From: JASGIT01 sp047601665
GTDB lineage: Bacteria > Pseudomonadota > Gammaproteobacteria > Burkholderiales > Burkholderiaceae_C
Reading direction: 5' to 3'
Assembly: GCA_047601665.1 (NCBI GenBank)
Contig: JASGIT010000001.1
Coordinates: 1,426,001 to 1,490,000, forward strand
Length of the DNA stretch: 64,000 nt
Below the pieces are notes generated by a model, which did no database searches, was not told the origin of the DNA, and saw nothing but the letters and a program-made list of their open reading frames with translations. The position numbers and the translations under genes are program-made. Positions 29,425 to 38,605 of this stretch are shown here, in pieces; position 1 is the first letter of the stretch, and the number at the start of each line of letters is the position of its first letter.

Positions 29425-30828
29425 GTGAACGCCCCCCACGCATTCCCTCCCCGCCCCGTGCCCCAGGCGCTGCTGGACGCCCTGGCCGCGCGTTTTGGCG
29501 CGCAGTGCTCCACCGCCCTCAGCGTGCGCGAGCAACATGGGCGCGACGAAGGCGCTCTCCAGGCCCCGCCCCCTGCCGCCGTCGTCTTCGCGCAGAGCAC
29601 GCGCGACGTGCAGGACGCCGTGCGGCTCGCCAGCGCGCACGCCACGCCCATCATCGCCTACGGCGCGGGTTCTTCGCTCGAAGGGCATCTGCTCGCCGTG
29701 CAGGGCGGCATCAGCATCGACCTGAGCCAGATGAACCGCGTGCTCAGCGTGGATGCCGACGACCTCACCGTCACCGTGCAGCCCGGCATCACGCGCAAGC
29801 AGCTCAACGAGGCCATCAAGGACACGGGCCTGTTCTTTCCCATCGACCCCGGCGCGGACGCGAGCATCGGCGGCATGGCGGCCACGCGCGCCAGCGGCAC
29901 CAACGCCGTGCGCTACGGCACCATGCGCGAAAACGTGCTCGCGCTCGAAGCCGTGACCGCCAGCGGCGAAGTCATCCGCACCGGCACGCGCGCCAAGAAA
30001 AGCGCGGCGGGCTACGACCTCACGCGCCTGCTGGTGGGCAGCGAGGGCACGCTGGCCCTGTTCACCGAAATCACCGTGCGCCTGTACCCGCTGCCCGAGG
30101 CGGTGAGCGCGGCCATCTGCTCCTTCCCCAGCATCGAGGCGGCGGTGCGTACCGTGATCCAGACCATCCAGCTCGGCGTGCCGATCGCGCGCGTGGAGCT
30201 GATCGACGCGCACACCGTGCGCATGGTCAACGCCCACAGCAAGCTGGGCCTGCGCGAGGAGCCCCTGCTGCTGATGGAGTTCCACGGCTCGCCCGCCAGC
30301 GTGCGGGAGCAGGCCGAGACCGTGCAGCAGATCGCCGCCGAATGGCAGGGCAACGCCTTCGAATGGGCCACCACGCCCGAAGAGCGCACGCGGCTGTGGA
30401 CGGCGCGGCACAACGCCTACTTCGCGGGCCTGCAAAGCCGCCCCGGCTGCCGCGCCATCACCACCGATGCCTGCGTGCCCATCAGCCGCCTGGCGGACTG
30501 CCTGCTGGCCTCGGTGGCCGAGGCGGACGCGAGCGGCATCCCCTACTTCGTCGTGGGCCACGTGGGCGACGGCAACTTCCACTTCGGCTATCTGATCGAC
30601 CCCGCCGACGACGCCGAGCGCGACCACGCCGAGCGGCTCAACCACCAGCTCGTCGCCCGCGCTCTGCAGATGGGCGGCACCTGCACGGGCGAGCATGGCG
30701 TGGGCATCCACAAGATGGGCTTTTTGCTCGAAGAAACCGGCGCGGGCGCGGTGGAGATGATGCGCGCCGTCAAGCGGGCGCTGGACCCGCAGAACATCCT
30801 CAATCCGGGGAAGATTTTCGCGCTGTAA
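29425..30828 (+). CDS. FAD-linked oxidase, D-lactate/glycolate dehydrogenase type
   Basis: 467 residues. The VAO-type FAD domain (about 50-230) contains IIAYGAGSSLEGHLLA and PGADASIGGMAATRASGT. The C-terminal FAD-oxidase domain ends with VGHVGDGNFHF, TGEHGVGIHKMGFL and the terminal LDPQNILNPGKIF. It fits the Dld/GlcD group that oxidises a 2-hydroxy acid and passes electrons to the respiratory chain. No GlcE or GlcF partner is adjacent, favouring D-lactate dehydrogenase (cytochrome). Convergent with the LysR gene. Confidence 0.88.
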   Translation: MNAPHAFPPRPVPQALLDALAARFGAQCSTALSVREQHGRDEGALQAPPPAAVVFAQSTRDVQDAVRLASAHATPIIAYGAGSSLEGHLLAVQGGISIDLSQMNRVLSVDADDLTVTVQPGITRKQLNEAIKDTGLFFPIDPGADASIGGMAATRASGTNAVRYGTMRENVLALEAVTASGEVIRTGTRAKKSAAGYDLTRLLVGSEGTLALFTEITVRLYPLPEAVSAAICSFPSIEAAVRTVIQTIQLGVPIARVELIDAHTVRMVNAHSKLGLREEPLLLMEFHGSPASVREQAETVQQIAAEWQGNAFEWATTPEERTRLWTARHNAYFAGLQSRPGCRAITTDACVPISRLADCLLASVAEADASGIPYFVVGHVGDGNFHFGYLIDPADDAERDHAERLNHQLVARALQMGGTCTGEHGVGIHKMGFLLEETGAGAVEMMRAVKRALDPQNILNPGKIFAL

Positions 30829-30849
30829 GCCCCGGGCGGCGGCCCGGCT

Positions 30850-31734
30850 TCAGGCGGACAGCAGGTCTATGAACGCGCGGCTCGCGGGCGGCTGCGAGCG
30901 CCCAATGCGCGTGATGAGGCCGATGGGCCGCGTCACCTTCGGGTGCACCAGCGGCACCTGTGCCAGCCCGTGCATGTCGGTGAGCTCCAGCGCGAGCGCC
31001 GGCAGCGCCGTGATGCCCAGGCCGGCCCGCACCAGCGCGCAGCACATGGCGATGCTGGGGTATTCCAGCGCCACGCGCGGCGCCAAGCGCTTTTGCAGAA
31101 ATACCGTGTCGGTGATGGGGCGGATGCTGCTGCGCGGCTGGCTGGCGATGAACGGGCGGCCCGCGAACACCGACCATGGCACGCTGGTGCGCGCGGCCAG
31201 CGGGTCGTCCTGGCGGCACAGCAGCACCATGGGATCGTCCAGCAGGTGGCGGTACTGCACACGGCCATCGGCGGGCGGGCGCACGCTCAGGCCGAAGTCG
31301 GCGCGCCCGTCGTCCACTGCGGCCAGCAGCGCCTCGGCGGGCGCCTCGACGAGCGCGAATTCCACCTGCGGGTGCGCGCCGCGAAATGCCGCCATGGCGC
31401 GCGGCAGCAGCGCCACGCCGGCGGAAGGCAGCGCGGCCAGCGTGACGCGCCCGCTGCGCCCCTGCAGGAACTGGCCCAGCTCGCTGAACGCTCCGTCGAA
31501 CTCGGCCAGCACCCGGCGCGCAATGGGCAGCAGCTCCTGGCCCGCCGCGGTGATGGCCACGCGGCGCGTGTCGCGGTCGAACAGGCGCACGCCCAGGGTC
31601 TCCTCGGCCAGCCGCAAAGTGCGGCTGAGCGCGGGCTGCGACACCTCCATGCGGCGCGCCGCCGCCCGGAAGCTGCCGGCATCGGCCACCTGGACGATGG
31701 CTTCCAGCTGGCGCAGGCTGAGATCGACGCGCAT
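30850..31734 (-). CDS. LysR family transcriptional regulator of adjacent CoA operon
   Basis: 294 residues. The helix-turn-helix is at about 18-40 (GSFRAAARRMEVSQPALSRTL), followed by the effector-binding domain (FALVEAPAEALLAAVDDG, ALVRAGLGITALPALAL). It is divergent from the CoA-transferase operon, with a 157-base spacer carrying a small palindrome, so it probably activates that operon in response to its substrate. Start ATG 31734 has normal N-terminal spacing for the family. Confidence 0.9.
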   Translation of the reverse strand: MRVDLSLRQLEAIVQVADAGSFRAAARRMEVSQPALSRTLRLAEETLGVRLFDRDTRRVAITAAGQELLPIARRVLAEFDGAFSELGQFLQGRSGRVTLAALPSAGVALLPRAMAAFRGAHPQVEFALVEAPAEALLAAVDDGRADFGLSVRPPADGRVQYRHLLDDPMVLLCRQDDPLAARTSVPWSVFAGRPFIASQPRSSIRPITDTVFLQKRLAPRVALEYPSIAMCCALVRAGLGITALPALALELTDMHGLAQVPLVHPKVTRPIGLITRIGRSQPPASRAFIDLLSA

Positions 31735-31759
31735 AGGGAGATGGTGGGCGGTGCGGGGA

Positions 31760-31772
31760 CTGATTCAATCAG
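31760..31772. promoter_or_regulatory. palindrome in LysR-operon spacer
   Basis: CTGATTCAATCAG is a perfect inverted repeat near the lysR start. It is a candidate regulator site; the adjacent AT-rich stretch (31773-31805) is the likely promoter zone. Confidence 0.35.
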
Positions 31773-31891
31773 GTTATCACACATATAGAAACACGCATAT
31801 TCCCAAATCAGTGCGCGCTGCCTAGACTGGCCGCTTTCACGCGGGAAAGGCGGCGCCCTGCCGGAACCCGCCACGAGGCAGACCACACACC

Positions 31892-33139
31892 ATGACCACC
31901 GCTCCCGCCCCCCAGACCCCCACCCCGCGCGGCCCGCTGGCCGGCGTGCGCGTGGTGGACATCACCACCGTGTTCATGGGCCCCTCGGCCACGCAGATGC
32001 TGGGTGACCTGGGCGCCGACGTCATCAAGGTGGAGCCGCCCGAGGGCGACGTGGTGCGCGGCATCGGCCCGCAGGGCGCGCAGCGCATGGGGCCGCTGTT
32101 CCTGTCCCTCAACCGCAACAAGCGCAGCGTGGCGCTGGATCTCAAGCACCCCGACGGCCGCGCCGCGCTGCTGGACCTGGCGCGCGGCGCCGATGTGCTG
32201 ACCTACAACGTGCGCCCGCAGGCCATGCAGCGGCTGGGGCTGGACTACGAGGCGCTGGCGGCGGTCAACCCGCGCCTGATCGTGGTGGGCATGTTCGGCT
32301 TCTCGCAGCGCGGGCGCTACGCGGCCCAGGCCGCGTTCGACGACCTTATCCAGGCCGCCTGCGCGCTGCCGCACGTGGTGGCCACCGCCACCGGCGAGGC
32401 GCCACGCTACCTGCCCGTGACGCTGGCCGACCGCACCGTGGGCCTGTACGCCTTCGGCGTCATCAGCGCCGCGCTGTACGCACGCGAGAAAACCGGGCGG
32501 GGCCAGCGCGTGGACGTACCCATGTTCGAGACCATGGTGCCGCAGGTGCTGGGCGACCACCTGTACGGCCACACCTTCGTGCCCGCGCAGGGCGGCTTCG
32601 GCTACCCGCGCCTGATGTCGCCCGAGCGCCGGCCCTACCGCACCCGCGACGGCCACGTGTGCTGTCTGGTCTATACCGACGCGCAGTGGCGCGCTTTCCT
32701 GCAGGCCGTGGGCCGCGGCGGGCAGTGGGACACCGACCCGCGCCTGGCCGACATCGCCACGCGCACGCGCCACATCGACGCGCTGTACGCCATGGTGGCC
32801 GAGGAGATCGCCCAGCGCAGCACCGCCGAGCTGAAGGCACTGCTGGAGCCTGCGGGGCTGTCGGTGTTCCCGGCGCACGACTTCGAGAGCCTGCTGGCCG
32901 ACCCGCATCTGGCCGACATCGGCTTCTTCAGCGAGACCGAGCACCCGCACCTGGGCGCCGTGCGCCAGATGGCCGTGCCCAGCGAATGGTCGGCCACGCC
33001 GCCCGCCGACCCCACCCCAGCGCCGCGCGTGGGCGAGCACAGCCGCGCGGTGCTGGCCGAGATCGGCTATGACGCCGCGCGCATCGACGCGCTGCTGGCC
33101 GCCGGCGCCGCCTTCGAACCCCCGAAAGACCCCGCATGA
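31892..33139 (+). CDS. CaiB/BaiF (class III) CoA transferase
   Basis: 415 residues. Signatures are VVDITTVFMGPSATQMLGDLGADVIKVEPP at the N-terminus (nucleotide and CoA binding), with the family's usual catalytic Asp region at about 175, LPVTLADRTVGLYAFG. It would activate a carboxylic acid to its CoA thioester by exchange with another acyl-CoA. It is the first gene of a four-gene operon: it overlaps the hydratase gene by four bases. The downstream Bug-type binding protein suggests uptake of an organic acid. Confidence 0.9.
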   Translation: MTTAPAPQTPTPRGPLAGVRVVDITTVFMGPSATQMLGDLGADVIKVEPPEGDVVRGIGPQGAQRMGPLFLSLNRNKRSVALDLKHPDGRAALLDLARGADVLTYNVRPQAMQRLGLDYEALAAVNPRLIVVGMFGFSQRGRYAAQAAFDDLIQAACALPHVVATATGEAPRYLPVTLADRTVGLYAFGVISAALYAREKTGRGQRVDVPMFETMVPQVLGDHLYGHTFVPAQGGFGYPRLMSPERRPYRTRDGHVCCLVYTDAQWRAFLQAVGRGGQWDTDPRLADIATRTRHIDALYAMVAEEIAQRSTAELKALLEPAGLSVFPAHDFESLLADPHLADIGFFSETEHPHLGAVRQMAVPSEWSATPPADPTPAPRVGEHSRAVLAEIGYDAARIDALLAAGAAFEPPKDPA

Positions 33140-33915
33140 CCCCCCACCCCACCCCCGAACTGCGCGAGGAGATGCGCGGCGCCGCGCTCTGGCTCACCAT
33201 CGACCGCGAGGCGCGCCGCAACGCCCTCAGCCCCGCCGTGCTGGCGGGCCTGCACGATGCCTTCGTGCGCGCCGGGCAAGACCGCGCGGTGCGCGCCATC
33301 GTGCTCACCGGCGCGGGCGACAAGGCCTTCTGCGCCGGGGCCGACCTGCAGACCGGCCAGTCCTTCCGCTTCGACTACTCGGAGCCGCAGCAGGCCCTGG
33401 CCAACCTGCTGCGCGTGGCGCGCGCCACACACGTGCCCAAGATCGCGCGCGTGAACGGCGCCTGCATGGCCGGTGGCATGGGCCTGCTGGCCCTGTGCGA
33501 TCTGGCCGTGGCCGCGCCACACGCGCGCTTCGGCCTGCCGGAGGTGAAGATCGGCCTCTTCCCGGCGCAGGTGCTGTCGGTGCTGCAGGGGCTGGTGGGC
33601 CGGCGCGCATTGGCCGAGCTGTGCATCACGGGTGAGCCCATCGACGCGCAGCAGGCGCTGGCCTGCGGCCTGGTCAACCGCGTGAGCGCAGACCTCGACG
33701 CCGGCGTGCACGCGCTGCTGGACCGCCTGTTGGACAAGTCGCCTGCCGCCATCCGGCGCGGCCTGTACCTGATGAAGCAGATCGAGGCCCTGCCGTTCGA
33801 GCAGTCGATGGCGTTCACCGAGAGCCAGATCGCCCTGTTCGCCCTGACCGAGGACGCGGCGGAAGGGCAATTGGCTTTCCGCGAGAAGCGCGCGCCGAAC
33901 TGGAGCGGCCGATGA
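33136..33915 (+). CDS. enoyl-CoA hydratase/isomerase family protein
   Basis: 259 residues. The crotonase fold has the oxyanion-hole segments FCAGADLQ and ACMAGGMGLLALCDLAVAA, then FGLPEVKIGLFP. The family's catalytic Glu position is in LPEVKIG. The start overlaps the CoA-transferase stop (ATGA), and the stop overlaps the AtuA-like gene (ATGA), so the three are probably translated together. It may hydrate an unsaturated acyl-CoA formed from the activated acid. Confidence 0.9.
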   Translation: MTPHPTPELREEMRGAALWLTIDREARRNALSPAVLAGLHDAFVRAGQDRAVRAIVLTGAGDKAFCAGADLQTGQSFRFDYSEPQQALANLLRVARATHVPKIARVNGACMAGGMGLLALCDLAVAAPHARFGLPEVKIGLFPAQVLSVLQGLVGRRALAELCITGEPIDAQQALACGLVNRVSADLDAGVHALLDRLLDKSPAAIRRGLYLMKQIEALPFEQSMAFTESQIALFALTEDAAEGQLAFREKRAPNWSGR

Positions 33916-35747
33916 GCACGCCCGCACCACACGGCAAAGTCGTGCGCATCGGCGGCGCATCGGGCTTCTGGGGCGACTCCAGCGTGGGCGCGCCGCAACT
34001 GGTGCAAAGCGGCCAGATCGACTACCTGGTGTTCGACTACCTGGCCGAACTCACCATGTCCATCCTGGCGGGCGCGCGCCTCAAGAAGCCCGAGCTGGGC
34101 TACGCCACCGACTTCGTCACCGTGGCGATGAGGAGCGTGCTGCGGGACGTGGTGGCGCGCGGCATCCGCGTGGTCAGCAACGCGGGCGGCGTGAACCCGC
34201 AGGGCTGCGCCGACGCGCTGCGCGCCCTGGCCGGCGAGCTGGGCGTGGCCGTGCGGATCGCCGTGGTCACCGGCGACGACGTGCTGCCGCTGCTACCCGA
34301 ACTGCGCAACGCCCAGCCGCCCGTGCGCGAGCTGCAAAGCGGCGCGCCGCTGCCCGCCCGGGTGCTGACGGCCAATGCCTACCTGGGCGCGGCCCCGGTG
34401 AAAGCCGCGCTGGACGCGGGCGCACAAATCGTCATCACGGGCCGCTGCGTCGACTCCGCCGTCACGCTGGGCGTGCTGATGCACGAGTTCGGCTGGACGC
34501 CGCACGACCTGGACCGGCTCGCGGGCGGTAGCCTCGCGGGCCACATCATCGAATGCGGCTGCCAGGCCACGGGCGGCCTATTCACCGACTGGCAGAACGT
34601 GCCCGATTGGCCGCACATCGGCTACCCCATCGTCGAGTGCGAGGCCAGCGGCGCCTTCACCGTCACCAAGCCCGCCGGCACCGGCGGCCTGGTCGCGCCC
34701 GCCTGCGTGGCCGAGCAGATGCTGTACGAGATCGGCGACCCCGCGCGCTACCTGCTGCCCGACGTGGTGTGCGACTTCACCCAGGTGCGCATCACCGCCG
34801 CGGGCGCGCAGCGCGTGCGGGTGGAGGGCGCGCGCGGCCTGCCGCCCACCGACAGCTACAAGGTCTGCGCCACCTACGCGGAAGGCTTCAAGCTTTCGGC
34901 CCAGCTCACCATCGTCGGCTTCGAGGCGGTGGCCAAGGCCGAGCGCACCGGCCAGGCCATCCTCACGCGCGTGGGCGAGCTGCTGGAGCGCGGGGGCCTG
35001 CCGCCCTTCAGCGCCACGCACCTGGAAGTGCTGGGCGCCGAGAGCTGCTACGGCGCGTTGGCCGCCGCGCGGGACACGCGCGAGGCCGTGCTGCGCCTCA
35101 CGGCGCGCCACCCGCACAAGGAGGCGCTGGCGCTGCTGGCGCGCGAGATCGCGCCCGCCGGCACCTCGTGGGCGCCCGGCACCACCGGCGCCGGAGGCCG
35201 CGCGGGCGCGTCGCCCGCCATCATGCAGTACGCCTTCCTGCTCGACAAAGCGCGCGTGGCGCCCACCGTCACACTGGACGGGCAGGCCATCGCAGTGCCA
35301 AATACCGCGCTAGCCCTTTCTGATATTGCGCAGGCAGCTATCAATACTGAAGCAGACGCCAGCGCCGCCCTGCCACTGGCGCCGCCCTCGCCCGGCGACG
35401 TGCCGGTGCCCCTGATACACCTGGCCTGGGCGCGCTCGGGCGACAAGGGCGACATTTCCAACATCGGCGTCATCGCGCGCCGGCCCGAGTGGCTGCCGCT
35501 ACTGCGCGCCCAGCTCACGCCCGAGCGCGTGGCGCAGCACCTGGCGCACCTGGTGCGGGGCCCCGTCACACGCTACGAGGTGCCGGGCATCCACGCCTTC
35601 AATTTCGTCTGCCAGCAGGCGCTGGGCGGCGGCGGCATGGCCTCGCTGCGCAATGACCCGCTCGGCAAGGGCATGGCACAAATCCTGTTGGCGCTGCCCG
35701 TGCGAGTACCCGCCGGCCTGTTCCCCGAAGAAGCCACCGAGGCCTGA
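33912..35747 (+). CDS. acyclic terpene utilisation AtuA-like protein (DUF1446)
   Basis: 611 residues. The large N-terminal DUF1446 domain (about 10-450) starts VRIGGASGFWGDSSVGAPQL and includes SNAGGVNPQGCADALR, VITGRCVDSAVTLG and GTTGAGGRAGASP. The C-terminal AtuA domain (about 495-605) contains IHLAWARSGDKGDISNIGVI. Family members occur in citronellol/geraniol and related branched-acid degradation. No biotin carboxylase genes are adjacent, unlike the Pseudomonas atu cluster. The linker between domains (35297-35348) is AT-rich and matches the dispersed repeat. Confidence 0.85.
   Translation: MSTPAPHGKVVRIGGASGFWGDSSVGAPQLVQSGQIDYLVFDYLAELTMSILAGARLKKPELGYATDFVTVAMRSVLRDVVARGIRVVSNAGGVNPQGCADALRALAGELGVAVRIAVVTGDDVLPLLPELRNAQPPVRELQSGAPLPARVLTANAYLGAAPVKAALDAGAQIVITGRCVDSAVTLGVLMHEFGWTPHDLDRLAGGSLAGHIIECGCQATGGLFTDWQNVPDWPHIGYPIVECEASGAFTVTKPAGTGGLVAPACVAEQMLYEIGDPARYLLPDVVCDFTQVRITAAGAQRVRVEGARGLPPTDSYKVCATYAEGFKLSAQLTIVGFEAVAKAERTGQAILTRVGELLERGGLPPFSATHLEVLGAESCYGALAAARDTREAVLRLTARHPHKEALALLAREIAPAGTSWAPGTTGAGGRAGASPAIMQYAFLLDKARVAPTVTLDGQAIAVPNTALALSDIAQAAINTEADASAALPLAPPSPGDVPVPLIHLAWARSGDKGDISNIGVIARRPEWLPLLRAQLTPERVAQHLAHLVRGPVTRYEVPGIHAFNFVCQQALGGGGMASLRNDPLGKGMAQILLALPVRVPAGLFPEEATEA
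35297..35348 (-). repeat. dispersed repeat copy R8, inside AtuA-like gene
   Basis: The minus strand reads TTGATAGCTGCCTGCGCAAT then AGGGCTAGCGCGGTATTTG. It is in frame in the interdomain linker of the AtuA-like protein (residues VPNTALALSDIAQAAINTE). Confidence 0.55.
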
Positions 35748-35749
35748 CC

Positions 35750-36724
35750 ATGAACGCTCCTGCATCCCCTTCCCTGTCGCGCCGCCGCCTGCTGTCCCTG
35801 CCGTTGCTCGGCCTGAGCGCGGGGGCCTGGGCCGAAGCGCGGCCCGTCCGCATCATCGTGGCCTTCGGGCCCGGCAGCGTCAACGACCTCGTGGCGCGCG
35901 AGCTGGCGCACTACATGGCCGATCTCCTGGGCCAGCCCGTGGTGGTGGAGAACAAGCCCGGCGCCGGCGGCCAGCTGGGCACGGACTACGTGGCCAAGGC
36001 CGCGCCGGACGGCCTCACCATCGGCCTGGGCACCAGTTCGCAGCTGGTGATGAATGTGGCGCTGTATAAGAAGCTGCCCTTCGACGTGGAGCACGACCTG
36101 CGCACGATCGGCCTGGTCAGCCGCGGGCCGATGGTACTGGTCGGCAAGGCCGACGGCCCCGGGACGCTCCAGGCGCTGATCGCTCAGGCCAAGGCGCAGC
36201 CGGGCCGGGTGAGCTACGGCTCCGCCGGCACGGGCTCCATCAGCCATATAGCGGGCGAGGCCTTCGCGCGCGCGGCCGGCGTCCAGCTCAACCACGTGCC
36301 CTACAAAGGCAACGCCGCCGCCGTGGCGGACCTGTCGGGCGGCCACGTGGACCTGGTGTTCGACGGCCTCGTCACCTCCCAGCCGATCGCCCGGCAGGGA
36401 CGCGTGCGGCTGCTGGCCTACAGCAGCCAGCAGCGCAGCCCGGCGGCGCCCGACCTGCCCACCTTCGCCGAGCAGGGGCTGCGCGACTACGAAGCCTATT
36501 CGTGGAACTGCCTGTTCGCGCCGGCCAGGACGCCCGAGGCCGAGATCGCGCGCCTGAACCGCGCGCTCAACCAGGCGCTGGCGCTGCCGGAAATGAAGGA
36601 GCGCCTGCGGCAGATCGGCTCGGAAGACCTGGCCCCCTCCACGCCCGCGCAGGCCGACGCCTTCGGGCAGAAGGAGCGCGCGCGCTGGGTGCCGTTCGTG
36701 CGCAGCCTGCACATCGAGCTCTGA
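35750..36724 (+). CDS. Bug (TctC-like) tripartite tricarboxylate transport solute receptor
   Basis: 324 residues. An N-terminal export signal with SRRRLLSLPLLGLSAGAWA is followed by the Bug family pattern: RIIVAFGPGSVNDLVARELA, VVENKPGAGGQLGTDYVAKA, and later VPYKGNAAAVADLSGGHVD. It binds an organic acid in the periplasm. No TctA/TctB membrane genes are adjacent, as is usual for the many orphan Bug proteins of Comamonadaceae. It is two bases after the AtuA-like gene and probably delivers or senses the substrate of this operon. Confidence 0.9.
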   Translation: MNAPASPSLSRRRLLSLPLLGLSAGAWAEARPVRIIVAFGPGSVNDLVARELAHYMADLLGQPVVVENKPGAGGQLGTDYVAKAAPDGLTIGLGTSSQLVMNVALYKKLPFDVEHDLRTIGLVSRGPMVLVGKADGPGTLQALIAQAKAQPGRVSYGSAGTGSISHIAGEAFARAAGVQLNHVPYKGNAAAVADLSGGHVDLVFDGLVTSQPIARQGRVRLLAYSSQQRSPAAPDLPTFAEQGLRDYEAYSWNCLFAPARTPEAEIARLNRALNQALALPEMKERLRQIGSEDLAPSTPAQADAFGQKERARWVPFVRSLHIEL

Positions 36725-36783
36725 CGCGCGGACGGCGCGCGCGGCAGCCCCTGGCCCCGTGGGCGACGGCAACTTGCAGTAGC

Positions 36784-37095
36784 TCAGCCCGCCGGCTGCA
36801 GGATGTGCAGCATCCGCCCCGCCGTCAGCGCCCGGGTCTTGGCCGCGTAGTCCGCCATGTGCGCGGACGCGCCGTGGGCTTGGAGATCGGCCAGGGTGGC
36901 CCACTTCTCGATGACCATGAGGGTGTCCGGGCCGAGGCTGCCCTTGGAGGGCGGCAGGCCCTCGGCGTCGACCACGGCGGCGTACTCGATGCAGCCCTGC
37001 TCGGCCAGCACGGCGGGGCGGTTGGCGGCAAAGGCTTCGAGGATGGCGGCGCGCTGGCCGGGCTGGGCGGTGATGACGGCGACGACGTGGATCAT
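36784..37095 (-). CDS. antibiotic biosynthesis monooxygenase (ABM) domain protein
   Basis: 103 residues forming a ferredoxin-like fold of the YgiN/ABM type: IHVVAVITAQPGQRAAILEAF at the N-terminus, QGCIEYAAVVDAEG and the VIEKWATLADLQAH strand-helix. Such proteins oxidise quinols or aromatic intermediates without cofactor, usually as dimers. ATG 37095 starts at the first beta strand. It lies 67 bases downstream of an MFS gene and might share its transcript. Confidence 0.85.
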   Translation of the reverse strand: MIHVVAVITAQPGQRAAILEAFAANRPAVLAEQGCIEYAAVVDAEGLPPSKGSLGPDTLMVIEKWATLADLQAHGASAHMADYAAKTRALTAGRMLHILQPAG

Positions 37096-37162
37096 GGGTG
37101 CTGGCTCCAAAAAAGAAGAAAGAGCACCGAATCTACGCCGGGCCGCCGCGCCGGGCTGTCCC

Positions 37163-38605
37163 CTATGAATGGGCCGGGGCCGCCTTCATGCGCAGCGTGC
37201 TGCACACCCCCGCGACGGCCGCGCAGGCCGCCGCCAGCCCCAGCGCGATGAGCGGCCCGCGCCCGTCGCCCGGGCTGTGCGGGCTCCACACGCTGAAGAT
37301 GCCCGCCAGCAGCACCGCGCCCAGCGTCTGCCCCGTCAGCCGCGCCGTGCCCAACATGCCGCTGGCCGCGCCGCTGCGCACGGCGGGGGCCGAGGTGACG
37401 ATGGTGTGGTTGTTGGGCGACTGGAACAGCCCGAAGCCCATGCCGCACAGCGCCATGCGCCAGACGATGTCCGCATTGGCGGGCTGCGCCGGCAGCAGGG
37501 CCAGCAACGCCAGGCCGCAGGCCATCAGCGCGAGGCCGATGCCGCCCAGCAGCCCGTCGGCCACGCGGCCGATCAGGCGGCCGACGACCGGCCCCATCGC
37601 CACGATGGCCAGCGGCCACGCCGTGATCAGTAGGCCCGCCTGGGCGTGGCTGCGGCCATAGGCGTCCAGCAGCAGAAAGGGCAGCGCGATGTAGGCCAGC
37701 GTCTGCGCGCAGAAGGCCGTGACGGAGGTGCCCATGGACAGCGCGAACACCGGGATGCGCAGCAGGTCCACCGGGAACAGCGGCGCCGCCCGCGCGCGCT
37801 GGCGCCGCATGTAGACCACGCCCACCGCGATGCCCACGGCCAGCATCAGCCACGCGGCCGGCGGCGGCAGGCCGGGGACGGTGCCGTCTTCGTGCGTGCC
37901 CAGCTGGTCGGCGGCCACGAAGACGAGCGCGAACATGAGGATGTTGAGCAGCACGTCCACCGCCGAAATGCGCGCGCCGGCGGCCCGGGCCGGGTTGTGC
38001 GGCAGCGCGCGCCAGCCCAGCGCCAGCACCACCGCGCCCAGCGGCAGATTGATGGCGAACAGCCACGGCCACGACGCCACCGACAGGATGGCCGCCGCCA
38101 CCGACGGCCCGGCCACCGAGGAGGTGGCCACCGTCATCGAGTTCACCGCCATGCCGTGCCCGAGCCGCGCGCGCGGGTAGATCAGCCGCACCAGCGCCGC
38201 GTTCACGCTCATGATGCCCGCCGCGCCCACGCCCTGCAGCGTGCGCGCGGCGATGAGCTGGCCCAGCGTGGTGGACGCCACCGCGCCCAGCGAGGCCACC
38301 GAGAACAGCGCCACTCCGGCGAGGTACACCTTGCGGTAGCCCACGATGTCGCCCAGCGTGGCCAGCGGCAGCAGCAGCACCAGCGAGGCGATCTGGTACG
38401 CATTGACCACCCAGATGGCCTCGGCCGCGCTCGCGTGCAGCTCGTGCGTGATGCCCGGCAGCGCCAGGTTCATGATGGTGGTGTCGAGCACCGCCACGGC
38501 CAGCCCCAGCACGATCACCAGCATGGCGTGCCACCGCTGCGGCTGGGGCAGCCCGTCCAGCGCGGCCAGGGAAGCGGCGGGCGCGACCGGCGCGGCTGGC
38601 GTCAA
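37163..38605 (-). CDS. MFS transporter, DHA2 (EmrB/QacA) family
   Basis: 480 residues. Helix 1 carries LAVAVLDTTIMNLALPGI, then PLATLGDIVGYRKVYL (motif A) and RTLQGVGAAGIMSVNAALV; about 13-14 helices follow. No ATG lies at the expected start; a TTG at 38605 overlaps the stop of the preceding MFS gene as TTGA, so translation is probably coupled. It exports drugs or related compounds. The AraC regulator beyond the first MFS gene is the likely controller. Substrate unknown. Confidence 0.85.
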   Translation of the reverse strand: MTPAAPVAPAASLAALDGLPQPQRWHAMLVIVLGLAVAVLDTTIMNLALPGITHELHASAAEAIWVVNAYQIASLVLLLPLATLGDIVGYRKVYLAGVALFSVASLGAVASTTLGQLIAARTLQGVGAAGIMSVNAALVRLIYPRARLGHGMAVNSMTVATSSVAGPSVAAAILSVASWPWLFAINLPLGAVVLALGWRALPHNPARAAGARISAVDVLLNILMFALVFVAADQLGTHEDGTVPGLPPPAAWLMLAVGIAVGVVYMRRQRARAAPLFPVDLLRIPVFALSMGTSVTAFCAQTLAYIALPFLLLDAYGRSHAQAGLLITAWPLAIVAMGPVVGRLIGRVADGLLGGIGLALMACGLALLALLPAQPANADIVWRMALCGMGFGLFQSPNNHTIVTSAPAVRSGAASGMLGTARLTGQTLGAVLLAGIFSVWSPHSPGDGRGPLIALGLAAACAAVAGVCSTLRMKAAPAHS

